Part shown: positions 1 to 7,236 of the stretch, piece by piece
How positions within the stretch are numbered: position 1 is the stretch's first letter
How the letters are laid out: every line of letters starts with the position of its first letter
NCBI GenBank assembly: GCA_020847775.1
Contig: JADLBI010000226.1
Span: 1-7,459, forward strand
DNA: 7,459 bases
Origin: Opitutaceae bacterium
GTDB lineage: Bacteria > Verrucomicrobiota > Verrucomicrobiia > Opitutales > Opitutaceae
Reading direction: 5' to 3'
Made by a program: the position numbers and the translations under genes
The notes under the pieces: generated by a model
The model's database searches: none
Seen by the model: only the letters and a program-made list of their open reading frames with translations
What the model was told of the DNA's origin: nothing

Positions 1-239
1 ACAGCTAGTTCCTTGGGACGCAGAATACGCCCCAATGCGAACGTGCGGCGCTTGGGCCGTGCCATCGACACACCTGTGCCGGTGGCTCGCGAGGGTGCGT
101 CCACTGGCTGCACGTCCAACGGTGCCAAACCGCGTTGCTTGAGCGTCGCCGCCGCACTTTCGATGCTGACGGCCTCCACGACGCCTGTGGTCTCCTGTCC
201 GGTTGCGCGCTCTATCGCAGTGTAGCTGAAACGCGCCAT
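1..239 (-). CDS. pilC: PilC/GspF-family inner-membrane platform protein, N-terminal fragment
   Basis: This is the start of a type IV pilus / type II secretion platform protein; the rest lies beyond the left edge. Proteins of this family sit in the inner membrane and couple the cytoplasmic ATPases to pilin assembly. The 79 visible codons begin MARFSYTAIERATGQETTGV and continue with an AAATLKQRGLAPLDVQP stretch. This matches the usual family opening: a short beta-rich leader with F-x-Y, a small-residue turn, then a helix ending in L-x-x-x-G-L-x-P. The fragment ends RPKELA, where the family normally begins its first cytoplasmic helical domain. No membrane segment is expected or seen this early. 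The ATG at 239-237 lies 2 bases after the TAA of the upstream ATPase gene, so the two are probably translationally coupled. I see no good Shine-Dalgarno sequence. Whether it is PilC or GspF proper cannot be told from this fragment; the neighbouring pilT favours PilC. Confidence 0.85.
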   Translation of the reverse strand, partial: MARFSYTAIERATGQETTGVVEAVSIESAAATLKQRGLAPLDVQPVDAPSRATGTGVSMARPKRRTFALGRILRPKELA

Positions 240-241
240 GA

Positions 242-1933
242 TTAGGTGTATTTAAGGATTTCCTCGATGGTCGTTTCACCATCGAGCACGGCACGCAAAC
301 CGTCCTCGCGCAAAGTGCGCATGCCCTGCCGGATGGCCGCCTGCCGCAAAGACAAGCCGGGGGCCCGCTGCATGATCAACTCACGAATCGATTCACCCGG
401 CCGCAGCCATTCAAAAATCCCCAGTCGCCCCTGATAGCCCGATTGGTGGCAATGCGCGCAACCGGCGCCGCGATAAAACGGGCGGCCCGCCACCGCACGT
501 CGGTCCACCCCGACTTGATCGAGCCAGGATGCGTCAGGCTGATAGGCCTGCTTGCAATGCCGACAGATGCGCCGAACCAAGCGCTGTGCGAGCACCGCCT
601 CCAAGCTAGAGGCGATTAAAAACGGCTCCACGCCCATGTCCAACAAACGCGTCACGGCTCCGGGAGCGTCGTTGGTGTGCAGAGTTGAAAGCACAAGATG
701 CCCGGTCAGCGAGGCTTGGATCGCGACTTGCGCGGTTTCCAAGTCGCGGATTTCGCCGACCATAATCACATCGGGATCTTGACGCAGGAACGACCGTAGC
801 GCCGCGGCGAAAGTGAGGCCGATTGCCGCGCGCACCGGCACCTGCATCACCCCCTCGATTTCATACTCCACGGGATCTTCCGCGGTGAGGATTTTTACCT
901 CCGGCGTGTTGATGGCGCGCAACCCGCTGTACAGCGTGGTGGTCTTGCCGGAGCCGGTCGGTCCCGTGACAATGAAAATCCCGTTGGGCCGCCGGATGAC
1001 TTCCGCGATGTCGGCGGCGATGTCGGATGGCAGCCCTAGTTGAGCTAGGTCGAGCCGCACGGCATCCTGATCCAAAACCCGCAAAACCACGCTCTCCCCA
1101 AACTGGGTCGGCAGCGTCGAAACGCGCAGGTCCACGGTGCGGCCCGAGAGCATGATCTTGATGCGGCCATCCTGCGCCACCCGACGTTCGGCGATGTCGA
1201 GATTGGCCAGCACCTTGATGCGCGAGGCGATCGGCAGCGCCAGCTGCCGCGGTGGCGGGGCCATGTCGTAAAGCGCGCCGTCAATACGGTAGCGGATGCG
1301 GTAGTCATGCTCGAATGGCTCGAAATGAATGTCGGAAGCCTGATCACGAATCGCCTGCGCGAGCACCAAATTCACAAAGCGGATGATCGGCGCCTGCCCC
1401 GCCATGGCGGCCAGATCGGTCGCCCCCAAATTCTCCGAGTCTGAGAATTGCTCCGTTTCAATCCCGGCCAACACGTCGCCCAAGCGTGCGTCGTCCTCGC
1501 CGTAAATTTTTCGGATCACCGCGGCCACCTCATCGGGGTCAGCTACGACCAAGCGCACTTCGCGCCCCAGTGCAAACGCCAGATCATCCACAATCTGATG
1601 GTTAAAGGGATCCACCGCCAGCAGTTCGATGCGCTGCGAGGTCATCGACCAGGGTGCCACACCGTAGTTGCGCGCGATCTCCGGGCTGAGCGCCGCCGCC
1701 AGTTCAGGACCAATCTGCCGCTCCGCGATTTCGGCACGCGGCCAGTCGAGCGCCTGCGCGACGCGGTCGAGTAATTCGCGCCGCGTCAACCAGCCACGAT
1801 CAACCGCCACCTCAGCCACCGCCTTGCCCGTGGTCACGTATTCGTCGAGCGCCTCCTGCAACAGCGCAGCCGCAATGGCGCGCTCACCCGAGCCCAGCAC
1901 CGCGCAAACCGCCTGGCTGTTGCTGGCGAACAT
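242..1933 (-). CDS. pilB: GspE/PilB-family pilus assembly ATPase (second copy)
   Basis: A complete 563-residue cytoplasmic hexameric ATPase that should power pilus extension or secretion. An N-terminal GspE_N-type domain covers roughly residues 40-145, followed by a variable acidic linker (about 146-176). The catalytic part begins near residue 181, with QASDIHFEP at 198-206. Seen motifs are Walker A GPTGSGKT (324-331), Asp box TAEDPVEYE (350-358), Walker B region RQDPDVIMVGEIRD (384-397), His box TLHTND (417-422) and a zinc-type tetracysteine pair, C457/C460 and C492/C495, with 31 residues between the pairs. This domain set and length are typical of PilB/GspE, and nothing catalytic is missing. 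The tetracysteine separates it from PilT, which lacks one. It lies 12 bases after pilT and 2 bases before the platform gene, which makes it the likely direct partner of that PilC. From Walker A to the first cysteine it matches the other copy at 96 of 134 positions in my ungapped hand comparison. GspE and PilB cannot be separated on sequence alone. Confidence 0.95.
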   Translation of the reverse strand: MFASNSQAVCAVLGSGERAIAAALLQEALDEYVTTGKAVAEVAVDRGWLTRRELLDRVAQALDWPRAEIAERQIGPELAAALSPEIARNYGVAPWSMTSQRIELLAVDPFNHQIVDDLAFALGREVRLVVADPDEVAAVIRKIYGEDDARLGDVLAGIETEQFSDSENLGATDLAAMAGQAPIIRFVNLVLAQAIRDQASDIHFEPFEHDYRIRYRIDGALYDMAPPPRQLALPIASRIKVLANLDIAERRVAQDGRIKIMLSGRTVDLRVSTLPTQFGESVVLRVLDQDAVRLDLAQLGLPSDIAADIAEVIRRPNGIFIVTGPTGSGKTTTLYSGLRAINTPEVKILTAEDPVEYEIEGVMQVPVRAAIGLTFAAALRSFLRQDPDVIMVGEIRDLETAQVAIQASLTGHLVLSTLHTNDAPGAVTRLLDMGVEPFLIASSLEAVLAQRLVRRICRHCKQAYQPDASWLDQVGVDRRAVAGRPFYRGAGCAHCHQSGYQGRLGIFEWLRPGESIRELIMQRAPGLSLRQAAIRQGMRTLREDGLRAVLDGETTIEEILKYT

Positions 1934-1945
1934 GTGCGGCGAAAA

Positions 1946-3028
1946 TCAGAGCGCCCTGAGCGTCGCTCCCGCCGCGATGAGCTTGTCGCGCATGACAATC
2001 GGGTCCTGGGCTTTTTCCACCGCTTCGTCCGCTGTGATGAGCTCTTTGTTGAACAGGCTCATCAAGTGGGTGTCCATGGTAATCATGCCGAGATTCGCGC
2101 CGGTCTGAATATCCGACGGGATGCGGAAGGTTTTATTTTCGCGGATGAGCGAGGCGATCGAGGTGGTCGTGACCATGATCTCGTAGCCGGCCACGCGGCC
2201 ACCGCCGATTTTTTTGCAGAGCACCTGGGAGATAACAGCCTGGACCGAAGAGGCGAGCTGCGTGCGGATCATGTCCTTCATGTTCGCCGGAAACGCGTCC
2301 ACAATACGGTCAATGGTTTTCGCCGCGCTATTGGTATGCAGCGTGCCGAAGACCAAGTGGCCGGTTTCAGCGGCGCTGATGGCGGCCTCGATGGTCTCGA
2401 GGTCGCGCATTTCACCCACGAGTATGATATCGGGGTCTTGGCGTAGCGCGCGGCGGATCGCCTCGGAAAAACTCGGCACATCGCTGCCGATTTCGCGCTG
2501 CGTCACCACACACCGCTTGTGGTTGTGGTAATACTCGATGGGGTCCTCAATCGTGATGATGTGTCCGTCGCGGTTCTCATTGATGTAATTGACCATCGAG
2601 GCGAGGGTCGTGGATTTACCCGAGCCGGTCGGACCGGTAACCAAAATCAACCCGCGCGGACGAAAGAGCAACTCACGAATCTTGTCGGGCAGGCCGATGT
2701 CGCGCAGGCCAAACAGCTTGTTGGGAATCTGGCGGAGCACCATGCCATAGCTGCCTTTGGCCTTCAACACGCTCACGCGGAAACGGGCCTTGTCGAGAAA
2801 CGCGAAGCCGAAATCGGCGCCACCGTTGAGCTTGGCACTCTGCACATGATGGTCCGGCGTGATTGACAGCATCAATCGCTCGGTGTCGGCGGGCGCCAAT
2901 GGCTCGCCTTCGATCGGCACCATGCTGCCACTGATGCGCAACGTGGGTGGCTGGTCTACTTGGAGATGGAGATCGGAGGCTTTTTGCTCAACCACGAGGT
3001 CGAGCAGGTCGTTCATTTCATAACTCAT
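1946..3028 (-). CDS. pilT: Type IV pilus retraction ATPase PilT
   Basis: A complete 360-residue PilT, close to the family's usual 340-370. It acts in the cytoplasm as a hexameric motor that depolymerises the pilus, giving twitching motility and DNA or phage uptake where these occur. The N-terminal PAS-like domain opens with the hallmark [16 protein letters not shown] (8-23). Then come Walker A GPTGSGKS (132-139), Asp box ITIEDPIEY (158-166), Walker B region [14 protein letters not shown] (196-209) and His box [13 protein letters not shown] (229-241). There is no tetracysteine, as expected for PilT. The C-terminal motif that reads AIRNLIRE in well-studied PilT proteins is here SIASLIRE (290-297), so the Arg and Asn are replaced; the following [12 protein letters not shown] is PilT-like. 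PilU is an alternative but less likely. The ATG at 3028 gives MSYEMNDLL; the internal Met5 is a possible alternative start. It lies between two extension-type ATPase genes, 18 and 12 bases away, with no visible Shine-Dalgarno sequence (the leader is pyrimidine-rich). Confidence 0.95.
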   Translation of the reverse strand: MSYEMNDLLDLVVEQKASDLHLQVDQPPTLRISGSMVPIEGEPLAPADTERLMLSITPDHHVQSAKLNGGADFGFAFLDKARFRVSVLKAKGSYGMVLRQIPNKLFGLRDIGLPDKIRELLFRPRGLILVTGPTGSGKSTTLASMVNYINENRDGHIITIEDPIEYYHNHKRCVVTQREIGSDVPSFSEAIRRALRQDPDIILVGEMRDLETIEAAISAAETGHLVFGTLHTNSAAKTIDRIVDAFPANMKDMIRTQLASSVQAVISQVLCKKIGGGRVAGYEIMVTTTSIASLIRENKTFRIPSDIQTGANLGMITMDTHLMSLFNKELITADEAVEKAQDPIVMRDKLIAAGATLRAL

Positions 3029-3046
3029 GGGGTGAAAGGATGAGGG

Positions 3047-4747
3047 TTAATCGGAATCGCCTAGAGTGATGGAAACGACTTCCTCGACGGTGGTCAAACC
3101 AGCGATGACCTTGCGCGCACCGTCCTCGCGCAGGCTGCGCATACCCATGCCCCGGGCGTGTTGGCGCAGTCGCGCGGCGCTCGTCCCGGCGTGGATCAAT
3201 TGGCGCAGCCCGTCATCCACGATGAGTAGTTCAAAAATCCCCATGCGCCCGAAATAGCCGGTATGGTGGCATTGCACGCAGCCGGCTCCGCGGCGAAAAT
3301 CGGCGTCTTGCGCTTGCATCGGTGTGATGCCAAGCGGTGCGAGCTCCTGCGCGGTGGGGACGACCGGGCGGGAGCACGACTCACACACTTTGCGCACCAG
3401 ACGTTGGGCCAGCACACCGCGCAGGGAGGACGAAACCAGAAAGGGCTTCACCCCGATATCAATCAGCCGCCCCACCGCCCCGGGCGCATCATTCGTGTGC
3501 AGGGTTGAAAAAACCATGTGGCCGGTGAGCGAGGCATGGATGGCGATTTCGGCGGTCTCCAAATCGCGAATCTCTCCCACCATCACGATATTGGGGGCTT
3601 GCCGCAGCATCCCGCGCAACGCCGCGGCGAAACTCATGCCCACCTCCGCGCGCACCGGCACTTGGTTGACTCCGCTCAACTGGTATTCCACCGGATCCTC
3701 CACGGTGATGATTTTGCGGTCCGGCTGGTTGAGCTCATGCAGACAACTGTAGAGCGTGGTGGTCTTCCCGGACCCGGTCGGGCCGGTCACCAACAAAATG
3801 CCGTCAGGCTGCGCGATCAACCGCGCGAAGGCGGCGCGGTCATCAGGCATGAAGCCCAGCTCGCCCAAGCCGATCCGTAGCGTTTGTTGATCAAGAATGC
3901 GCATGACAATCCCCTCGCCGTGCGAGGCGGGGATCGTGGAGACGCGCAAATCAAGCGGCCGACCATCCAACAAGATCTGGATACGCCCATCTTGCGGCAG
4001 GCGTTTTTCCGCGATGCTGATGCCCGCCATGATCTTGACGCGCGAAATCACGGCTGCCTGCAGGCGCTTGGGCGGTGCGGCGGCGTTAATAAGCATGCCG
4101 TCGATCCGGTAGCGCACGCGAAACTGGCGCGCCAGCGGTTCCAAGTGAATATCAGACGCGCGCTGGGCCACCGCTTTCGCGATCAGGTCGTGCACAAGCT
4201 TTACGATCGGCGCGTCGGATGTGCTATTTTCCTCGGCGCCCCCCGCTTCCCGGTTCGCAGCGGTCGCCACCGGCTCCGGCGAGGCATAATCATCCACTGG
4301 CGCCGCGCCATAATAACGGTCGATCGCCCGAAGCACTTCCTCCCGCGGTGCGAGTCGTGGTTCCACGCTCACATGCAATAGATGAGCCAACGCGTCCACG
4401 CCATCTGTGTCCAAAGGATCCGCAATCGCGACTTCAAGCACACTGTGATGCCTTCGCAGCGGCAGTAATTGATAATGCGCGGCCTGTTCTCGCGTAAGCA
4501 ACGCCAGCACCTCCGCCGCGATCGTTTCCCGCCCCAGTTCAACCGTGCCCATCCCAAAACGCGCGGCGAGCGCGGCGTTGACTTGGTCGGGATTTAATTC
4601 GCCCGCAGTCACGAGCCGCCGGTAGGCGCTCGGCGTTGTCGCAGTATCAAGACTACCATCCACTCCTGCTTCCCGCGCCCGGTCCCGGCTGACCAAGCCT
4701 GCCGCAACCGCGACCTCCAGCAGATAGTCGTCGGTGGTGGTGGGCAT
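3047..4747 (-). CDS. pilB: GspE/PilB-family pilus assembly ATPase (first copy)
   Basis: A complete 566-residue assembly ATPase of the same family as the gene at 242-1933. The GspE_N-type domain spans about residues 41-146, for example LARFG-like AARFGMGTVELG at 61-72 and AIDRYYG at 141-147. A polar, probably disordered linker follows (about 150-178), then the catalytic domain with RASDIHLEP (196-204). Motifs seen are Walker A GPTGSGKT (322-329), Asp box TVEDPVEYQ (348-356), Walker B region VMVGEIRDLE (388-397), His box TLHTND (415-420) and tetracysteine C455/C458 and C490/C493. One oddity is RQAPN (382-386) just before Walker B, where the other copy, PilT and most relatives read RQDPD; I recall this variant from other Verrucomicrobia. 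It starts 17 bases after the rho stop codon and ends 18 bases before pilT. The ATG at 4747 gives an N terminus of normal length; no Shine-Dalgarno sequence is visible. It may serve the same pilus as the second copy or a different pilin/secretion system. Confidence 0.95.
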   Translation of the reverse strand: MPTTTDDYLLEVAVAAGLVSRDRAREAGVDGSLDTATTPSAYRRLVTAGELNPDQVNAALAARFGMGTVELGRETIAAEVLALLTREQAAHYQLLPLRRHHSVLEVAIADPLDTDGVDALAHLLHVSVEPRLAPREEVLRAIDRYYGAAPVDDYASPEPVATAANREAGGAEENSTSDAPIVKLVHDLIAKAVAQRASDIHLEPLARQFRVRYRIDGMLINAAAPPKRLQAAVISRVKIMAGISIAEKRLPQDGRIQILLDGRPLDLRVSTIPASHGEGIVMRILDQQTLRIGLGELGFMPDDRAAFARLIAQPDGILLVTGPTGSGKTTTLYSCLHELNQPDRKIITVEDPVEYQLSGVNQVPVRAEVGMSFAAALRGMLRQAPNIVMVGEIRDLETAEIAIHASLTGHMVFSTLHTNDAPGAVGRLIDIGVKPFLVSSSLRGVLAQRLVRKVCESCSRPVVPTAQELAPLGITPMQAQDADFRRGAGCVQCHHTGYFGRMGIFELLIVDDGLRQLIHAGTSAARLRQHARGMGMRSLREDGARKVIAGLTTVEEVVSITLGDSD

Positions 4748-4764
4748 GGCAGACCGGCCGTCGA

Positions 4765-6570
4765 TTAACGCAGGCTGAGTAAGAACTCCGCGTTGGATTT
4801 GGTTTTCTTGAGTCGCTGGATGAGCATCTCCATCGACTCGATCGGGCCGAGGCCCTGCATCGCCCGGCGCAGACCGTAGATTTTTTGCAACTCTTCGGGG
4901 TGATAGATGAGCTCTTCTTTGCGCGTGCCGGAACGGTCGATGTTGATCGCGGGGAAAATGCGCCGCTCCACCAACCCGCGGTCAAGGTGCAGCTCCATGT
5001 TACCGGTGCCCTTGAATTCTTCAAAAATAATTTCGTCCATGCGGCTGCCGGTATCCACCAACGCCGTGCCGATGATCGTCAGGCTGCCAGCGCCCTCAAT
5101 GTTGCGCGCCGCGCCGAAGAAGCGCTTGGGTTTTTGCAACGCGTTCGACTCAAGCCCGCCGGACATCGTCTTGCCCTGGTTGCCGGTCAGTGCGTTGTAG
5201 GCGCGTGCCAGGCGCGTGATCGAATCGAGCAGAATGATAACGTGCTCGCCCTGTTCCACCAGACGCCGGGCTTTTTCGCCCACCATCTCGGCGCAATGCA
5301 CATGACTCTCCGGCGCTTCGTCGAAAGTCGATGAAACGACCTCACCCTTGGTGTGCCGTTTGAAATCGGTCACTTCCTCCGGCCGCTCGTCGATCAGCAG
5401 CAAAATCAGCGTGTAGTTCGGAAAATTTTCCGAAATCGAGTTCGCGATATTTTGCAGCAAGACCGTTTTGCCGGTGCGCGGCGGCGCGACGATTAGCCCG
5501 CGTTGGCCGAAGCCGATGGGCGTCAACACATCGACCGCGCGCATGGACACGTCGCGCTGGACTTCCGGCGCCTCGAGCAAAATGCGATTGAGCGGATAAT
5601 AGGGCACCAGTTCCTCGAATGGCGTGATCTTGGAAATGTCTTCCGGTGCCATGCCCATCACTTTGTCGATGCGCACCACGACCGGGCAGCGTTCCCCTTC
5701 CAACGGCGCTTGCACGAGCACTTCCAAGCGGTGGCCGCGCTTCAATCCGTAGCGCTTGATCAGGCTTTCTGGCAAAAACGCATCCTCGGGGTAAAGGCGG
5801 TAGTTGACGTGCTGATGCACGATGAACGCGCCCTGCGCGTTGATATCGATGTAGCCGCGATCGCGCAACGGCCGCTTCACCCCGGCCGCCGCCTTGAAGA
5901 TCAGCGCGAGGAGCTGGATGCGGTTGAGCGTGCCCGTAAACTCCGCACCAACTGCCCGCGCGAACGCGGTCAACTCGGCGAGAGAGAGCGCGTAAACCTC
6001 ATCTAGATAAATCGGCGCGCCGTCGCCGGACGAGATTTCCACCGCCAGTGCATCCAGCGCGGCTAAATCGTTAAAGCGCGAGTCGGTCGGCATCTCGCCT
6101 TGCGATGTCACCGCGGCAGCCGGGCCGGGTTGCGGTGGATGCTGCGGACCGTTGCCGCCGCCCTGCCAATTACCGCCGTGGCGACCACGTTTGCGCTTGT
6201 TGCGTTTCCAATCGTTGCGGCCCCCGCCACCACCGTGATGCTGATAGCCGCCGGAATCGCGTTCGTAACGGGGCGCGTCTCCGACATCTTGCGCGTTGGC
6301 CGATTCCGCCGGCGTATCATAATCCTCCGCGCCCGAGGTGGGCGGCGGGGGCGACTCGGCCTCAGGCGCCGGTTCGACGATGGGGGGAGGCGGCGGTGTA
6401 TCCCCGGCGGTCACCACCGGCGCAAACTCGATTTGCTCGGTTGCCGCCTCGGCGGGCGCGGCGCTTTTTTTGGCGCGTGGGGCGCGCGGCTTGGGCGAGC
6501 GCGTGCGGATGCGGGCCGGCTTTTTGGCCGGCTTGTTGGTTTCCTCATCGGAGGCTGAGTCGTTATCCAT
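4765..6570 (-). CDS. rho: Transcription termination factor Rho with long disordered N-terminal extension
   Basis: A 601-residue Rho, the hexameric RNA helicase/translocase that ends transcription of untranslated RNA. Residues 1-165 are low complexity: a Lys/Pro/Arg patch (13-36), an acidic proline-rich stretch (40-100) and a Gly/Arg/His-rich stretch (105-142). The usual Rho N-terminal helical domain is at about 188-230, the OB-fold RNA-binding domain at about 238-306, and the ATPase core runs from about 320 to the end. Seen motifs are P-loop APPRTGKT (362-369; E. coli APPKAGKT), [12 protein letters not shown] (392-403) with the catalytic-type Glu, Walker [15 protein letters not shown] (446-459), Q-loop region [14 protein letters not shown] (466-479), R-loop region [12 protein letters not shown] (520-531) and SGTRKEEL (547-554). 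E. coli Rho has 419 residues, so nearly all the extra length is the extension. The OB fold reads GAFI (247-250) where E. coli has GFGF. The gene is 21 bases after coaE, an order shared with Chlamydiae as I recall. No Shine-Dalgarno sequence precedes the ATG. Confidence 0.97.
   Translation of the reverse strand: MDNDSASDEETNKPAKKPARIRTRSPKPRAPRAKKSAAPAEAATEQIEFAPVVTAGDTPPPPPIVEPAPEAESPPPPTSGAEDYDTPAESANAQDVGDAPRYERDSGGYQHHGGGGGRNDWKRNKRKRGRHGGNWQGGGNGPQHPPQPGPAAAVTSQGEMPTDSRFNDLAALDALAVEISSGDGAPIYLDEVYALSLAELTAFARAVGAEFTGTLNRIQLLALIFKAAAGVKRPLRDRGYIDINAQGAFIVHQHVNYRLYPEDAFLPESLIKRYGLKRGHRLEVLVQAPLEGERCPVVVRIDKVMGMAPEDISKITPFEELVPYYPLNRILLEAPEVQRDVSMRAVDVLTPIGFGQRGLIVAPPRTGKTVLLQNIANSISENFPNYTLILLLIDERPEEVTDFKRHTKGEVVSSTFDEAPESHVHCAEMVGEKARRLVEQGEHVIILLDSITRLARAYNALTGNQGKTMSGGLESNALQKPKRFFGAARNIEGAGSLTIIGTALVDTGSRMDEIIFEEFKGTGNMELHLDRGLVERRIFPAINIDRSGTRKEELIYHPEELQKIYGLRRAMQGLGPIESMEMLIQRLKKTKSNAEFLLSLR
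6515..6532 (-). other. Potential 6-bp GC hairpin early in the rho coding sequence
   Basis: GCCGGC occurs at 6515-6520 and 6527-6532, separated by six bases; since GCCGGC is self-complementary the rho mRNA could form a six-pair GC stem with loop CAAAAA, about 39-56 bases into the coding region. It coincides with the KPA-KKPA peptide repeat, which by itself explains the DNA repeat, so a regulatory role is only a possibility. Confidence 0.2.
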
Positions 6571-6575
6571 GCGAA

Positions 6576-6581
6576 ATTTTA
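6576..6581 (-). promoter_or_regulatory. Possible -10 element (TAAAAT) immediately before rho
   Basis: On the minus strand TAAAAT lies 5 bases before the rho ATG, inside the 21-base coaE-rho gap. It fits a TANNNT -10 pattern and would place a transcription start at or next to the ATG, giving a leaderless rho message in addition to read-through from coaE. No convincing -35 is seen 16-18 bases upstream. The AT-rich patch may equally be chance, or an unstructured region that helps translation initiation. Confidence 0.2.
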
Positions 6582-6591
6582 AGAGAGCAGT

Positions 6592-7194
6592 TTAAGCAGC
6601 ACAGCCCGGGACCATCGCGGCCAACATGCGATCTACCTGGGCTTGGAGAAAATCGGTCGAACCGTCGTTCCAGAGCACAATATCGGAGAGTTCTAGTTTG
6701 GTCGCCAAGGGCAGTTGCTGCGAAATTCGTTGTTCGGCGAGCGCTCGCGGCATCCCACGCTGCTCCAGCCGGGCCAGTTGCTGGCTGGGAGAACAGGCCA
6801 CGCAGACCGTGAAATCAAACCAATTTTCCAGTTGTTTTTCGAATAACAAAGGCACCTCGAAGACTCTGCGCTGGTCCGTCTTGTCAGCGATATCCGCGCG
6901 CCAGAGATCGAAGAGCCGGGGGTGCGTCAAAGACTCCAGCCAAGCCAGTTCCTCCGGTTGGCCAAAGACGCGCTCAGCCAACGCGCGGCGATCGATTTTC
7001 CCATTCTCGCCCAAGACGGCGTCATCCCACTTGGCTCGCACCGCCGCCACGACGTCCGCCGTAGTCAATACCTGCTCTCGGATCATCGCGTCGGCATCAA
7101 TCAGCCGAAAATCCGCGGCCGCGACCATGCGCGCGGCGGTCGATTTCCCACAGCCCATCCCCCCGGTTATGCCTATGGATATTGAGTGCTTCAC
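6592..7194 (-). CDS. coaE: Dephospho-CoA kinase CoaE
   Basis: CoaE phosphorylates the 3'-hydroxyl of the ribose in dephospho-CoA with ATP, the last step of coenzyme A synthesis, in the cytoplasm. With the GTG at 7194 the protein is 200 residues, near the family's usual 200-210. Seen motifs are a P-loop, GITGGMGCGKST, starting 8 residues from the N terminus; LIDADAMIREQV, the family DAD motif; LTHPRLFDLW; EVPLLFE; and an Arg/Gln-rich lid-like region LEQRGMPRALAEQRISQQ. I chose GTG because it places the P-loop as close to the N terminus as in other CoaE proteins. An in-frame ATG at 7236 would add 14 residues (MLGVCANLRQAQSR) that do not look like part of the family, and an in-frame TTG at 7215 follows an AGGAG sequence by 11 bases and is a second alternative. 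The gene is the first of the minus-strand series, followed by rho after 21 bases. Confidence 0.93.
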   Translation of the reverse strand: MKHSISIGITGGMGCGKSTAARMVAAADFRLIDADAMIREQVLTTADVVAAVRAKWDDAVLGENGKIDRRALAERVFGQPEELAWLESLTHPRLFDLWRADIADKTDQRRVFEVPLLFEKQLENWFDFTVCVACSPSQQLARLEQRGMPRALAEQRISQQLPLATKLELSDIVLWNDGSTDFLQAQVDRMLAAMVPGCAA

Positions 7195-7206
7195 CCTAGA
7201 TTGTGC

Positions 7207-7236
7207 TTGGCGCAAGTTTGCGCAAACTCCTAGCAT
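7207..7236 (+). promoter_or_regulatory. Candidate sigma70-type promoter for the divergent HD-like gene
   Basis: A -35-like TTGGCG (7207-7212) and a -10-like TAGCAT (7231-7236), each matching 4 of 6 consensus bases, are separated by 18 bases. Transcription would begin near 7243 and leave a leader of about 32 bases before the ATG at 7275. The spacer contains the palindrome described separately. This is a pattern match in a GC-rich genome whose promoter consensus I do not know, so it is only suggestive. Confidence 0.35.

Larger units (their letters stand above)
1..7194 (-). other. Probable single transcription unit coaE-rho-pilB-pilT-pilB-pilC
   Basis: Six same-strand genes follow one another with gaps of 21, 17, 18, 12 and 2 bases, and I see no GC-rich hairpin plus T-run in any gap. 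This suggests co-transcription from the region upstream of coaE, possibly with internal starts such as the one proposed before rho. The left end of the unit is outside the window. The grouping is inference from spacing only. Confidence 0.6.

Noticed and set aside
1934..2446. A 170-codon plus-strand open frame opposite pilT
   Set aside because: Antisense to conserved PilT motifs; His/Arg/Asp-rich composition is typical of reverse-complement frames. No support as a gene.
242..4747. DNA similarity between the two ATPase genes, considered as a repeat or assembly duplication
   Set aside because: The similarity is limited to conserved motifs and is far from identical; the proteins differ at 38 of 134 positions even in the best block. 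They are diverged paralogues, not a recent repeat.
4748..4764. GC-rich near-palindrome in the rho-pilB gap, considered as a terminator
   Set aside because: Only CGGCCG is symmetric and there is no T-run after it on the minus strand, so it does not look like an intrinsic terminator.
6465..6471. Seven-base A run (minus strand) early in rho, considered as a slippage or frameshift site
   Set aside because: It simply encodes Lys-Lys codons in the basic patch; the frame continues intact and a shifted frame offers no recognisable product.
6105..6812. A 235-codon plus-strand open frame opposite rho and coaE
   Set aside because: It lies antisense to two well-supported genes and is rich in Arg, Pro and Ala as expected from the complement of a GC-rich, low-complexity coding region. 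No recognisable domain or start signal.
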